Shown here: positions 44,385 through 55,390 of the stretch, one piece after another
Layout of the letters: the number at the start of each line of letters is the position of its first letter
How positions within the stretch are numbered: position 1 is the first letter of the stretch
NCBI RefSeq assembly: GCF_024868665.1
Contig: NC_079908.1
Location: 4,981,152-5,045,151 of the forward strand
Direction: 5' to 3'
Source of the DNA: Triplophysa rosa
Taxonomy: Eukaryota; Chordata; Actinopteri; Cypriniformes; Nemacheilidae
DNA length: 64,000 nt
Notes under the pieces: model-generated
Seen by the model: only the letters and a program-made list of their open reading frames with translations
Told to the model about the DNA's origin: nothing
Database searches by the model: none
Translations under genes and position numbers: made by a program

Positions 44385-44440
44385 CTCATTACTCCTCGAC
44401 ACCAAGACGCTGACTGACTTTCCCGCTTCAGAACAGAAAT
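44385..44440 (-). promoter_or_regulatory. 5' UTR exon and probable promoter region
   Basis: A consensus donor (ATGAG/GTAAGT) at 44,384 ends an exon-like, CpG-richer stretch upstream of the coding exons of the SAMD3-like gene. The transcription start is not determined. Sequence to about 44,720 may hold the promoter. Confidence 0.45.
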
Positions 44441-46195
44441 GATTGGGGGAGGGGCGTGAATCTTAACTCCCTTCTAACGTTCCTATTGGGAACACCAGAA
44501 AACAACCTCCCCTTCTGTAAGTTTATAACACTGTAAGGGCTTGTGTCCCTGGTGTTGTTGTGTGTACTGTGTCGGTTGTTGGTTCTCTTGGTTTCCGTGC
44601 GCGTGTTCCTGTTGCGTTTGCGCACTGTTGGTTGCTTTACCTTCGGCAAGTGTGTGTGGTTGCTGCCGTCAATTCGGTGACCACATGTCACTTGTAGTAG
44701 TCCTACATTATAGGAGAGATGGTTGCAAGTAGGTTTTGACAAATATTATAAGGAACACTAAAATTAACTCCAACCCAACCTCTAGAGTCAATGGAACACT
44801 GTATATTCACACTGATGTTTTTGCTGAAAATAAAGGAAAATGTCTTAATGTTCAGTTATCATGTAAATACAGGTTTAAGATAGACCACAAGCTCTTATTC
44901 AATAAGACATAAAAGGCTGTTACAATGTACTCTAAGATTTTCACTATACAATTAGGGTGGCCAGAAGAATTCATGATAGCAACATTGTATTTATTAAAAG
45001 AAATAAATTAATGATGAATTTGACTGATAGCATTATTTATGTTTTCTCTTTTTTTTATTGAATCACAACCTAAATATGAGTGAAGAGAGGGAGAGTTTGT
45101 TACCATTGTGGCTCTTAAAGGTCTAGTGTGTAGTTTTTTGGAGGATCTATTGACAGAAATGCAATATAATATACAGGTACATACAACTATGTCTTCAGAG
45201 GTGTATTAAGGCCTTACAAAATGAAGTGTTGTGTTTTTATTATCTTAGTACTATTTATATCTACATACTGTACATCGCAGGTCCCTTGCATGGAACTCGC
45301 CATGTTGTGTCAGTTATCGTAGTGCTTCGAAAAGGGGGGGGTCACGGGTTGCAATTCGCAAAATCGGTGCTAGATTTCACTTACTGGTCCTTTAAGGCAA
45401 AATGTTACCACCTACCACCACCTACTTTGTTGAAGTGTCAACCAGATGGATTACGTACAATACTGTATGTACTTTACAACACTATATTAATAATCATGGT
45501 TTTACACTCAAACACTTTACCCCAGTTATTTAGTTTGCATATCACTGTTTAGTCTTGACACTGACCGTTGTCTGAATATCTGATGCATAAGGCACACTTT
45601 AAACACTTTAGCACCTTCAAAGTCTTCATCTGATTGGTTGAATTCTACAGGATTTGCAGGAGACTTGTGTGTTGCATTTGTTAACGGTCCACCTGGAAAC
45701 AACACAAAGCTGTCTAATCGAAAAAGCAAGCTGTTGTTTTTACATCGGTTGCAATAATTTATCACGATCGACTAAATGCCAAATTCTTAAAAGTATGCAG
45801 GGTTCATGGCATTAACTCTTCAACGTTATTGCTCTTAACTTTTGACACGTTCGTGAATGTACACTGGTCTGTTACTGTGGGCACAATTAACGCCTCTAAA
45901 CATGACGCGGCAGAAAACGAAACTTGATTGGTTGCTTTACCTGTCAGTCATGTGGCTTCTTGGGCGGCCCTTTGCCAATGAAAGCGACCAAAGTTCCCAG
46001 ACTTTCAGTATGAGGTCTGGCTATGCGAGACTAGTAAAACTAAAAAAAGACACTAAAAACTCACAAAAAATTATTATGGCAACTTTTTAACATTTTAGTG
46101 AATTAGTGGCTATTTCATTTGAGCAATGGATGTGACATTTTCTGTCAAAACTTAAAATATAAATTCTCTGGAAATGGATTTATTACCAATATAGG
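44441..46195. other. Intergenic sequence with one MITE
   Basis: Besides 45,115-45,395, no feature can be supported. Confidence 0.45.
45115..45395. repeat. TTAA-flanked MITE (ttaaaggtc / ctttaa ends)
   Basis: TTAA at both borders. ttaaaggtctagtg pairs imperfectly with ttactggtcctttaa. The interior (ggatctattgacagaaatgc, tatgtcttcagagg) is a very common fish repeat. Confidence 0.75.
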
Positions 46196-46804
46196 TGTCA
46201 GGATATAGGTGTGGTAGAACCCAAGCGCAGGCAGCGGGGATGAAGGGGTTAACAAGACAGATTTTAATTAATACAAAACAAAACAAAACAAAAACCCACG
46301 ATGGGAAAACACTACAAACGAAACGAGAATCAAAACTAAAACTCTCCCACAAAGGGGACAAAACAAAACAAGGTCCTTTGAATGATAAATAATAAGTCCA
46401 CAGGAAACAGGAGGGCAAGGTAAGTCGAGGTAAACATTCAAGGACCACAGCAAACACGGGCTACATCAAATACAATGCACCGACACAGGACTGGGAATAA
46501 ACGGGACTTATAAAGGGGAAAACTAACGAAGGATAATAGGACAGGGATGGTGAAGGACAGGTGACAAGACTTAACACTAATGGGAAAACGACCGGGAAGA
46601 TGACGGGACAGGTGAACGGGATAAACACTAATGGGGAGCTGACGGAGATACAAGGGGGAGGAGCTAAGGGACGAGACACCGGAGAGAATGCATATGATGT
46701 CATGACAGACAATAATATGCTTCTCTCCACGCAAAACATGTGGGTCTGTCATGATTCTGCCTCAAGACTCAAAAAGCATGACAAGAGAGGGCAGAACCAT
46801 GACA
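46196..46804 (-). mobile_element. Solo LTR, family L, copy 1
   Basis: 609 bp from tgtcagg to catgaca, flanked by the 5-bp direct repeat atagg (46,191-46,195 and 46,805-46,809). Reverse-complemented, it aligns end to end with the solo LTR at 58,529-59,065. No internal retroviral sequence remains. The 104-codon frames inside are chance. Confidence 0.85.
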
Positions 46805-48371
46805 ATAGGCTACTGAACCATCTGTATAAATGTTACTAAACCCCTGATGATAGAATATAGACATCAGAAGAATATCAAATATTCATGCGTTATGGATGTG
46901 ACAAAAAAGATGCACGTTTTTGAGAGTGAATTCTGTGAATTAAAATGTGCAAACCAGACGCAATAATACCCAACAAATGGAAATGTTCACTATGAAAACT
47001 ATGTTTAAACACAACCTTGTAAAATATAGCACTTAGGTTTTCCTGTGAGGTCAAGATAGAAAATAACATTGTTTTGCTTGTATTAGCATTAGCATCTTCA
47101 TCACACTTACCAGCAGGCATTTACAGCCCACAAAGGCTTCTGGGAAATGCAAGGCCTATTCATCATCCCATTTATTACATCATCTCGTTCTCTCGCACAC
47201 ATTCTCTTCAGCTCCTGGGTCAAGCATTATCTCGTTCATTGGCGGGCTAATCTTAACACAGCCTGTCATCTCTCGCACGTATGCTGTTGAGAGACTTGAG
47301 GGTGAGAGTCTGAATCACTCCAGCTGTGGCGAGTCAGGAGAGGAAGTGGCAGGCAGGGGCCTTGATGTTTGTATGTGAGGGGGAAGATCCTACTGACCCC
47401 AGATGGAGGACAGAGGTCGGGAGTTGTCTGTGGTTGATGCTACAGGACAGTTCTGCTCTACTGGTTCTACCCCAAAGCGCATCCCTGGAGACGACTGCAC
47501 GCTGAGTCTCTTCACGAATGCTGACTGAGCTGCATGTTAACATTGCATGCTTTCTTTGAGGAAAAGAGAGAATCTGAGAGAAAACGAGACATCAAGAAAG
47601 ATAATGACCAAATCTGTTGTATGTCATAATGAATGCTTAATGACAAGAGATGAACCTATGCTTGTTTTATAAAAAAATTAACATTTGATGTTAGAGAATC
47701 ATTCATTATTCTACCAGCGGCCACAGTTACATTTACTGGCATAACTTCAGCAACATTATCATTTGATTCGTGCATATTTCTTTGATTTAGGAATATTAAT
47801 GACATTTTAGAAGTTCTGTCTATCTGTCTATGTGTTCGAAATGTTCAGAATTGAGTCCTGCTCACTGTGCAATACTTTAGTTATCAATAAAGAGCAATAA
47901 TAATTTGAAACAACATCATTGCTCTTTTGTGACCTCACTGTTTTGCATTTTAAATAGCTAATTTGCATTGTAATCCAATTTAGTCCTCTTGAGTGGCTTT
48001 AGGATAGTGTCAAATGCACTGAATGGAATGTAAGTCGCTTACCCAAAACATCTGTCAAAAACAAACATGTAAAATTAGATTTAGCAAATTTCATTTGTAT
48101 AAAGTTCAAACGTTACTTATGAAAGACAGGCTCTTTTTTTTCTTAAGATTTTAAGAAAATCTTGCATTTACTCCTACTACTTCTACTACTAATAAATATT
48201 TGCTCTAATTGTTTAAAAAAAATCTAGTTACATGTTGCTAGTAAATATTAATAAATAAATATTAATATTAAAACAAATAAATATTAACTAAGTAAATATT
48301 AGTAATTATATAGTGCTTTTTGCAATACAAACCAACTGAGAATCGTGCATTACAAACCCCCTATCTCAAAG
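46805..48371. other. Non-coding sequence
   Basis: No gene or repeat border was recognised. Confidence 0.45.
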
Positions 48372-48480
48372 CCTACACTGCTTAAAATGTTCTTCACAGC
48401 GATGGCATAGAAGAACCATTTTTGGTTCCACAAAGAACCATTCAGGCAAAGTTTCTTTAAAGAACCATCTCTTTCTTACT
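48372..48480. repeat. Short repeat with agaaccat/atggttc motifs
   Basis: gaagaaccatttttggttcc and aaagaaccattcagg form the internally palindromic pattern of a common cyprinid MITE. A related piece lies at 52,380-52,560. Confidence 0.5.
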
Positions 48481-48626
48481 TTATATTCTGATGACACGGG
48501 GTAGGTGAAGGGGATGAACACTAATCAGGACAATGTTGGGGAAACAAGGAGGCGGGGCTACAGCACCGGACAAGGAGACATGTGGTGTAATGTCAAAACA
48601 TACAGCCACGTGTCTCCACACAAAAC

Positions 48627-48629
<3 letters not shown>

Positions 48630-48689
<60 letters not shown>
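48630..48689. repeat. (CA)n microsatellite
   Basis: About 30 uninterrupted ca units. The Val-Cys repeats encoded on the minus strand are not a protein. Confidence 0.98.
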
Positions 48690-48692
<3 letters not shown>

Positions 48693-48966
48693 TGGTTTAC
48701 TATCTCCGTGGGGACAGTCCATAGGCGTAATGAGTTGTATACTGTACAAACTGTATATTTTATCCCCTACCCCTAACCCAACCCCTAAACCTAAAGATCA
48801 TAGAAAACTTTTTGCATTTTTAGATTTAAAAAAAATATTGTTCTGTACAATTTATAAGCTTTTTTGGCCATGAGGACCTCAATTTTGGTCCCCACAGTGA
48901 CACGAGTCCCCATTGAGTTGTGTGCATTCAGGTTTAGGTCCCCACTGGGATATACAAACATGAACA
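48690..48966. repeat. Inverted-repeat element between two CA tracts
   Basis: ctatctccgtggggac at the left and gtccccactgggatata at the right are imperfect inverted ends. The interior includes ccctacccctaacccaaccccta. It is a common fish repeat sitting between microsatellites. Confidence 0.6.
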
Positions 48967-49071
48967 AACACACACACACACACACACACACACTGTACTG
49001 GTACGGTACTGTCACAACCCTGTCCACCAAACTTGAAAACTCTGGACAAGAGGGACAGGATCATGACATAC

Positions 49072-51371
49072 ATTACTCACAGTATTCATAGTATTTTTAG
49101 GTTAGTGCTAAGGGCAGATATTTACTATCTTATGTTATGCATCTTTACAGGGACATGTCAATGAAGGCTGTTTGCTGTTTTGCTAAGCATTCCCGGTCCA
49201 GTAATTTCTGAGAAATTATGTAAAAAACACCAGCACTTTCAACAAAAAAAATGGCTGATTTAAAGTGGTTGTAAATAGAGCTCTAGTCAAGCTATCAACC
49301 GTTTTATGGTTAGAGGTGGTCTGGTGCTCCGACTGTATTGTCCGAGGAGACAAACACTTTTGGCCAACAACACACAGCAATTAAAACTTCTAATAACAAT
49401 CAAACTCTTATTGAACAACACTATGCGGCCTCGCCTCGAAATGCTGTTCTATTGACTTCTATTGAGATATATAGAATTTTGTCTCGTATTGACATTATTC
49501 ATAAAATATACAGGACTTTTGCCCTATCTGTTGTTTGTGCACTTGAACAAATCTCATGAGCTTTCTCCTGGCCAATCCGGAAGCTGTAAACACAATTATG
49601 CTCTTGCTCTGTATTCAGCCCCATCACTGTGACACAGTCGCCTCTTTTCTTCTTCATCAATTTCCATTCCCATGTGTTCAATACCTACCAATTGATTTCT
49701 TATACTGAGTGACTTGGAAGCGAACCTAGCATCCCTAGCTTGAATTTGATCAATATTATGCAACACGCCAGACCTCACGGGTGGCCGATGATTATGCCCG
49801 AACTGTGAGAGGGTTAGGCAGCTTGGAGAAATCTACTGAGACTTGCCTGGAAATGACAGAGGTGAGAAGAAGGTTGGACCGGAGAGTGGGCGAGCATTTA
49901 TGGTGAATGCAACAGACGTGTAAGCTGTCAGCAGGAACCTAGAGGAGCATGGCCTCTCTGGATGACAGCAGCTCTGAATCACTTTGACTTTTGCCAGTAA
50001 ACAGGATCAGATTTGGTATAATCTCAATCATTTTTCAAGAGCCATTTTTAAAGTTTTAAAGATTCCTTGGATTTTGGTAGGATACAAAACAAATACCCGT
50101 GTCTGACTTGTAGTTGCTTGTCGCATGTTTGGTATCGTTGGGATATAGATAGGTTTAGGGTAGGTGTGGGGTTAGGTGATGCAAAATATCTATTAAAGTA
50201 GGGGAAAGCAGGGACGAAAGAAATAAATATTTTAAAAGATAACTTTTTAGACAGAGATATAGTTTTGCAGTGGTCAAAAACTCACAAGTGTGGTCTAGCA
50301 ATACCAAGTAGTATTTTGTTCAAATGTTGAACAACTTCTGTATAATTTCCCTTTGAAGAAAATTTGCACATTGTTACTTTCAGTTGAGACGAAAGTAACA
50401 CACCACAAGCTAGATTTTTGTTATTTTACTCTGGTTTTTATTAAATATAACTGACTATGTCCTTTTGTTAATATGTAGGCCTAACTGCAAACATATTTTG
50501 TCCTTTATCTTTGCAAAATAATATTAAATTACATTTTCATTTTAAATTTCAGTTTTATAAAATGTTTCAAAAGTAATCCGAATGGAAAATCTCTTTGGAT
50601 TCGTCCTTATATGGAAAGTTGACGGAAAATAGCTTTTGTCCTGATCTGCTATTGACCGTCACTTCAACTGTGAACTTAATTCTCCTGAGATTTATTGCCT
50701 TTGACTGATGTGACATGCGATTTGAAAAACTATGTCTCATGAATATTCCACGTCCCCAATCAAAATTCAGAAAATCTAACTGTGAATGGCCACAATGGGG
50801 CTTCAGGTCCCGAGTGTGGTTGAGCGATTTAAAGATTTACAAAGCCGTAGTTCCCTGTATATGTAATGAATGTTTAATATAAAATACACCAGAGTCCTCG
50901 ACATTCATGCATTTAACACATCAAAGACCGCAATAATTTCTCACATGCTGTGAAGCAGCTGATCTCTGGGCCTTTTTGAGAACAACCGTTCAGAGAGCCA
51001 TTCTTTGAATGAGGCAACCCCGTTCACAACATAATAACATATCATATGCAGTAATGTAAAGATCTACTCACTAAAAACATTTGGGTTAAAACTGACCCAA
51101 CAAATAACCCAATGCTGGGTTACTGTAGCACCGACCCATTGTTTGCTAATTTTAATTTTAATTTTTGTCATAATTGTCATTTTTATTTCACTGGGACTTT
51201 AATTTCATGTGTCATATGATATATTATATTAATTTACTATTATGTACACGTTTCATTTCATTTGTTTAATGTCAAAAGTGAAACATGTTAGGTCCTTTTT
51301 CACATGACTGTACTAACAGGAAGTTTTCGGACATTAATTTAATTCAGACATCTTACCTGCAAATGTGTCAG
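49072..51371. other. Non-coding sequence
   Basis: No gene is seen. At 51,063-51,145 the gggttaaaactgaccca / aacccaatgctgggtta motifs mark one end of an aaccca-type MITE. Confidence 0.45.
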
Positions 51372-51776
51372 TTAAAGGGATAGTTCACTCGAAAATGAAT
51401 TTTCTGTCATCATTTTTATTTTTATTTATTTTATTTATCATAAATTTATTTGTTCTGTTAAACACAAAGAAAGATATTTGTAATAATGTTAGCAATTTTC
51501 AGTTCTGTGACATCATCCACTACCATAGTGGAAAAAAATATTGTATATATTTTTTGTTCTGTTGAACACAAAGTGAGATATTTTGAATTTTGATATAGGA
51601 ACACAAACGTTCTGGGGCACCTTTGACTACCATTAAATTTATCCTACTATGGTAGTCAATGAAAATTGCTAACATTCTTACAAATATCTTTCTCTGTGTT
51701 AATCAGAACAGAGTAAGCAGGTATGAAATGACATGGGCGAGCAAATGATGACAGAATATTAAAACTATCACTTTAA
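51372..51776. repeat. TTAA-flanked MITE, copy 3 (best preserved ends)
   Basis: TTAA at 51,372-51,375 and 51,773-51,776. agggatagttcactc at the left mirrors actatcacttt at the right. Long imperfect internal arms pair (aacacaaagaaagatatttgt with acaaatatctttctctgtgtt). Confidence 0.8.
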
Positions 51777-52561
51777 GGCTTCAGGCTCCCACTTCTGAAG
51801 ATTTCCTTCACATACTGTGTAATCTCTCTAAAATATACATATATTGGAAGCTTGTCAATGAAGGCCATTGCTGGAAGTCTGTTATTACCAGAAAATGAAA
51901 CTGTGACTGAGGCAAGCCCACTCGTGTTTTGTGGTCAGTGAACGCCAAAAAAAATTTATCTGCTGCTATTTGCTTTAAAAATATGATAAAAGTAATAAAT
52001 GTAACGAAATAAAATTAACACTCTCGTCATTTGAATTCCGGTGCTTTTGACTGAGTGGCGCTGCAGCGTTTGGGAGCCCTGACACTTCCGCTGGGTCCTA
52101 AAACCCGAAATCTCCGACAAATATCTAAAATATGATATTTTAGATATTTTATATTCATAAAATGTATGACTTACAGAAGTTTCGGACAAAGATAAACGAA
52201 GCGAGGGGGGATTTTTAACTACGTTTGAAATAGGTTGGTTATAAAAATCAAGTGTTTGCGTCGACAGTCATGCAGGTTATAAAAACAGTAAACAGAGATG
52301 TAGTTTTGTTGCTATGAAAAAACACGGCATACAAACATATTATATATATTATAGCAAATATAAACTGAAATGGTGCCTTGAAGCACCCAAGATGGTTCCA
52401 GACCATTTTAATAAAAGGGATCCCCAAGAAGCCTTGAGGGTTCCTCAGAGAACCGCCCTTCATTAAGCTGTGCCTTGAGTTTCCCCTGAGGGTTCCGCCG
52501 GCGTGGCAATGTGAAGAACCCCAAATGGTTCCTCAAAGTACCTTTAATTTTTACAGTGTAG
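51777..52561. other. Non-coding sequence with agaacc-type repeat at right
   Basis: 52,380-52,560 contains gaagaaccccaaatggttcc and ends tttacagtgtag, abutting the Tc1 fragment. Nothing else is supported. Confidence 0.45.
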
Positions 52562-53086
52562 AGCCGATGTGACTTGCCAAAAATCTCCAGTTTTGACTGA
52601 TTTGTCATTCTCCCAGAAGGATTGTGGCTTGTCAATATTCCAGTCTGGCTTTTTTATGTTTTTCTTTCAAAAGTAGAGTCCTCATGGGTCTTCTTCCATT
52701 GAGCCTCAAAAGGCTCAAAAAGCGACGGATGGTGCGATCAGAAACTGACGTACCTTCACCTTGGAGTTCAGCTTGTATCTCTTTGGCAGTTATCCTTGGT
52801 TCTTTTTCTACCATTCGCACTATCCTTCTGTTCAATCTGGGGTGGATTTTCCTCTTGCGGCCGCGCCCAGGGAGGTTGGCTACAATTCCAACAAATGTGT
52901 CCAGGCCATTTTAGAATATCTTTGTAGAATAAGCAATAATTCATCTCTTTCCACAGCTTCTTTGCTTTATTCTATGACATACCAAAGTATGCATGATACA
53001 ATAGCTTTTAATTTCATCACTCTTCAGGAGGAATGAAGCATTATTTCAATGAGCTGTAAGGGTACCAACAAATTTGAGCACGTCTG
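52562..53086 (-). pseudogene. Tc1-family transposase fragment (N-terminal half)
   Basis: Minus strand, from about 52,905: LPGRGRKRKIHPRLNRRIVRMVEKEPRITAKEI..., then TSVSDRTIRRFL and NGRRPMRTLLLKEKHKKARLEY. This is the second helix-turn-helix and start of the catalytic region of a Tc1 transposase. After a frameshift, the TNQSKLEIFGKSHRL block (first catalytic Asp region) appears at about 52,605-52,560, then the element stops. A terminal-repeat-like ggtaccaacaaatttgagca lies at 53,061-53,080. It differs in sequence from the other two Tc1 elements. The 3' half with the second Asp and the Glu is missing. Confidence 0.8.
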
Positions 53087-53111
53087 TATATATATATATA
53101 TATATATATAT
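53087..53111. repeat. (TA)n microsatellite
   Basis: Uninterrupted ta units next to the Tc1 terminal repeat. Confidence 0.95.
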
Positions 53112-53224
53112 ACAGACAAATGCACATTTAATAAGTATTATTAATATTAACTTACCTCTCCTCTGTCAGCAGTTGCGCCGGTTGATTGTGAAATTTAAAA
53201 TAACCGCTCACGCAGCTCAATTTT

Positions 53225-54386
53225 AACCCAACTGGCGAGAAGGGTCTGGCTGCAGAATTGCATTTGCACTCTTAGACACCTTCGCTTCCTGTGCAAGTGA
53301 CGTCACTTGCATTCGACACGTTCACTCTTCACGCACTGCTTGCGAGCGACGCCATTTTCAATAGCGTACAAGCACGAGAACATCTTGCGGTCATTGCCGT
53401 AAGTTTAAATATAAATGTTTTGTCCATGTATGACAGTATATTACTTCAGTTAAAAAGCCAGTGAGTGGTGTTTGGAGCAGTCAAGTGTGCCGCTTGGTTC
53501 TGTTCAGCTGCCCAAAGTACTCTGCATAGAGGACTAATATGTTTTAGAGGCCATGGACACATTACAAAAGGCTGAATATTCAGAGGACAAAATTGCAGCT
53601 CTGGAACCCTACAGTTTTGTCTTCACTGAAATCAAAGATATGCACGTATTCCTTGAACATGTTGTTGACATAATGTCCCTGAAAGTGTTCTGTCAAGTTG
53701 AAACTAAAGAAAATGCATAATGTGCTATTGTTTCTTTTTGCATCGCTTCTTTAGCTTTTACTTATGGAAGTGTTACTAGTTTTGTAAAACTGTATATTAT
53801 AGGTTACCCAGAAATGAAAATTAGTAGATTGTAAATTGACGCATTTAAAATAAAAACTCAAATAATTTGCATAAGCTTAAAGGTTTTTTATTTAAATTGA
53901 AAGGAAATGTTCTGTTTAGGATCCATGTTGTCTCTCAAAAACGTGTTTTTTGTCACATCCATAACAATTTTTTTTCAATGGAAAGCTCGTGCATAGACTG
54001 ATGTCTGAACTCTATCATAATATAGACATTCTCTGAAAATTTACAAGTCATGTCACATCCATAACGCTGGAATTGCCCACCTGGTAATAGACTTTGCCAT
54101 TATAAATTTAACAACAGTCATACCTTATTTTATTGCCAAAAATAATAATACACTATATATTCCTTGTGATAGTTATAGAGTGATTATTCCTCTTTAAAGC
54201 ATTTTGTCTCCTGGCAATGCAAGCAAACGTTTGTAAAGATATTTCAGGTTTATTTGTGTCGATTGCAAATGCTGCGACGAGTGCGGGTGTCGACTGCAAG
54301 TGACGTCACTTGCACAGGAAGCAAAGGTGTCTGAGAGTGCAAGTGCAGTTCTGAGGCCAGATGCTATTACAACTGGCTGGGTTGTT
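53225..54386. repeat. Unidentified 1.16-kb element with ~130-bp inverted arms
   Basis: 53,225-53,353 and 54,257-54,386 are inverted copies. The best-matched core (53,277-53,318 against 54,291-54,333) is nearly identical. Each arm carries cttcctgtgcaagtgacgtcacttgc, i.e. a perfect TGACGTCA palindrome and an ETS-like ttcctg. Between them is 0.9 kb with a donor-like gccgtaagt (53,395-53,403) and a 55-codon frame. No known transposase is seen. Confidence 0.65.
53553..53720 (+). CDS. Small ORF inside the inverted-arm element
   Basis: 55 codons from ATG 53,553 (context gccatgg, favourable) to TAA 53,718-53,720. The composition is protein-like: acidic N-terminus (LQKAEYSEDKIAALEPYSF), then FTEIKDMHVFLEHVVDIMSLKVF and a charged tail. 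An upstream tgttcag at about 53,505 could be a 3' splice site joining it to the exon-like sequence at 53,350-53,396. I do not recognise the family. It may be a captured host exon or the remnant of the element's own gene. Confidence 0.35.
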   Translation: MDTLQKAEYSEDKIAALEPYSFVFTEIKDMHVFLEHVVDIMSLKVFCQVETKENA

Positions 54387-54492
54387 ACAGAAATGACCCA
54401 ACTGATAAACATCAGAAATAACCCAACAAAATGACTCAATATCTCTAACCCAACTATTGGGTTACAAAAATAACCCAACGGTTTTTAGAGTG
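54387..54492. repeat. aaccca-type MITE end
   Basis: Repeated aacccaac units in alternating orientation, ending taacccaacggtttttagagtg. The mirrored pattern at 51,063-51,145 could be the other end of one large split element. Confidence 0.45.
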
Positions 54493-55114
54493 TTTACATG
54501 AATACGGTAATCATTCAGTACCATGACATTCCATCACCATACTATAGTATCACCACAGTACTTTCCTATGAGTTTGGATACATTAAAGTCAGTTATGACC
54601 ACATTTGTCAGATGTTTGTACGCACAGAAAGTTTCAACTTAATTAGTTTCACTGAATTTATCTGGGCCAACACATCTATTGGTAGAAGCAATAAACTGCA
54701 TTAAAAGAGCCATTTCACTCAACTGTGGCATCTAATGAACCACTGAGGTATAACGCGGGCACAACAAATTTAGACTACATTACATAAGGAACTCAGGAGT
54801 CTTCCACAACAGATATAGAAGGAAACACTTTGATTAAACATGGCAAAATGAATCACAACGAGCTCAGTCTAGGCTGGAATCAGCGCTGAGATGAACTGAC
54901 TTGCCCTCACGATACATTCAGAGCTGTGCTCCAAATGAGAGGATTGTGGTACAGGCGGATAGTGTACAGGAGCATTGAGTGCTATTAGCCCTAAAGGTCT
55001 ATCCTCATGCTGACCTGTTTCAGCTCTACTTCTCTTGAAGCCGACTGTGTCGCTGTGCCCAGAAAAATGAAAGGCGACGTGTTTGTGGCTTTCTCAGATG
55101 ATAAAAATGGCTAT
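54493..55114. other. Non-coding sequence
   Basis: Nothing could be assigned. Confidence 0.45.
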
Positions 55115-55390
55115 AGTTCACCCACATATTATAATTCTGTCATCATATTTTCATTATCATGTTCAAAACCTGTATAATACTCTTTTCTTCAGTGGAACAC
55201 AAAAGATGATATTTTGAGAAATGTCTTAGTGGTTGTGTCTATACAATGAAAGTCAATAGGGGTCAATGTTGTTTGGTTACCAACATTCTACAAAATATCT
55301 TCTGTTGTGTTCTGCAGCTGAAAGTCATACAGGTTTGAAATGACATGAAGTGAAATAAATGACGAAAGAATGTTAACATTTAGATAAACC
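55115..55390. repeat. TTAA-type MITE, copy 4
   Basis: tagttcacccacatat start, paired gtggttgtg/taccaacattc arms and the ttctgcagctgaaagtcatacagg block; the ends are decayed. Confidence 0.6.

Larger units (their letters stand above)
39607..44440 (-). pseudogene. Multi-exon host-type gene (SAMD3-like teleost family), frames broken by single-base indels
   Basis: Exons on the minus strand: 5' UTR 44,385-about 44,440; 43,122-43,218 (Met at 43,209); 41,689-41,827; 41,467-41,616; 41,244-41,378; 40,908-41,003; 40,495-40,814; 40,236-40,413; possibly about 40,110-40,190; last 39,607-39,961. All have GT-AG borders, and phases agree where checked. Recognisable pieces: MLFIKVRYQGSRKFIKL; DDTDTEIDEDILQDVL; YALGVVSLLPSLRDPFSKK; ADILKTFPRFLNIKGL; NQDFSLIFNTETSSNLLERW. 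They recall a large uncharacterised teleost family often labelled SAMD3-like. Most exons contain one single-base indel, some in homopolymers, with no substitution stops: a young pseudogene or assembly error. Function unknown. Confidence 0.6.
48481..49071 (-). mobile_element. Partial LTR of family L, split by CA repeats and another element
   Basis: 48,490-48,629 resembles the middle of the 46,196 LTR (gaacactaat, aggcggggctacagcaccgg). 49,012-49,071 resembles its end (ctgtca ... ggacaagagggacagg ... catgaca). Between are (CA)n 48,630-48,689, a 0.28-kb repeat bounded by ctatctccgtggggac and ggtccccactgggatat, and (CA)n 48,967-48,993. Confidence 0.6.

Noticed and set aside
44428..44742. 104-codon minus ORF with Thr/Asn/Arg-rich sequence, considered as the first exon of the SAMD3-like gene
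   Set aside because: It overlaps the splice-defined 5' exon in the wrong context and looks like untranslated or promoter sequence.
38962..44830. Idea that the SAMD3-like gene is carried between two ends of one large transposon (acagtaaaactgacagtgttgattc at 38,962 and ggaacactaaaattaactcc at 44,750)
   Set aside because: The resemblance of the two ends is limited to a short agtgtt...aactc pattern and no target duplication was found.
48481..48749. Val-Cys repeat and Thr-His repeat ORFs on both strands
   Set aside because: They are translations of a (CA)n microsatellite.
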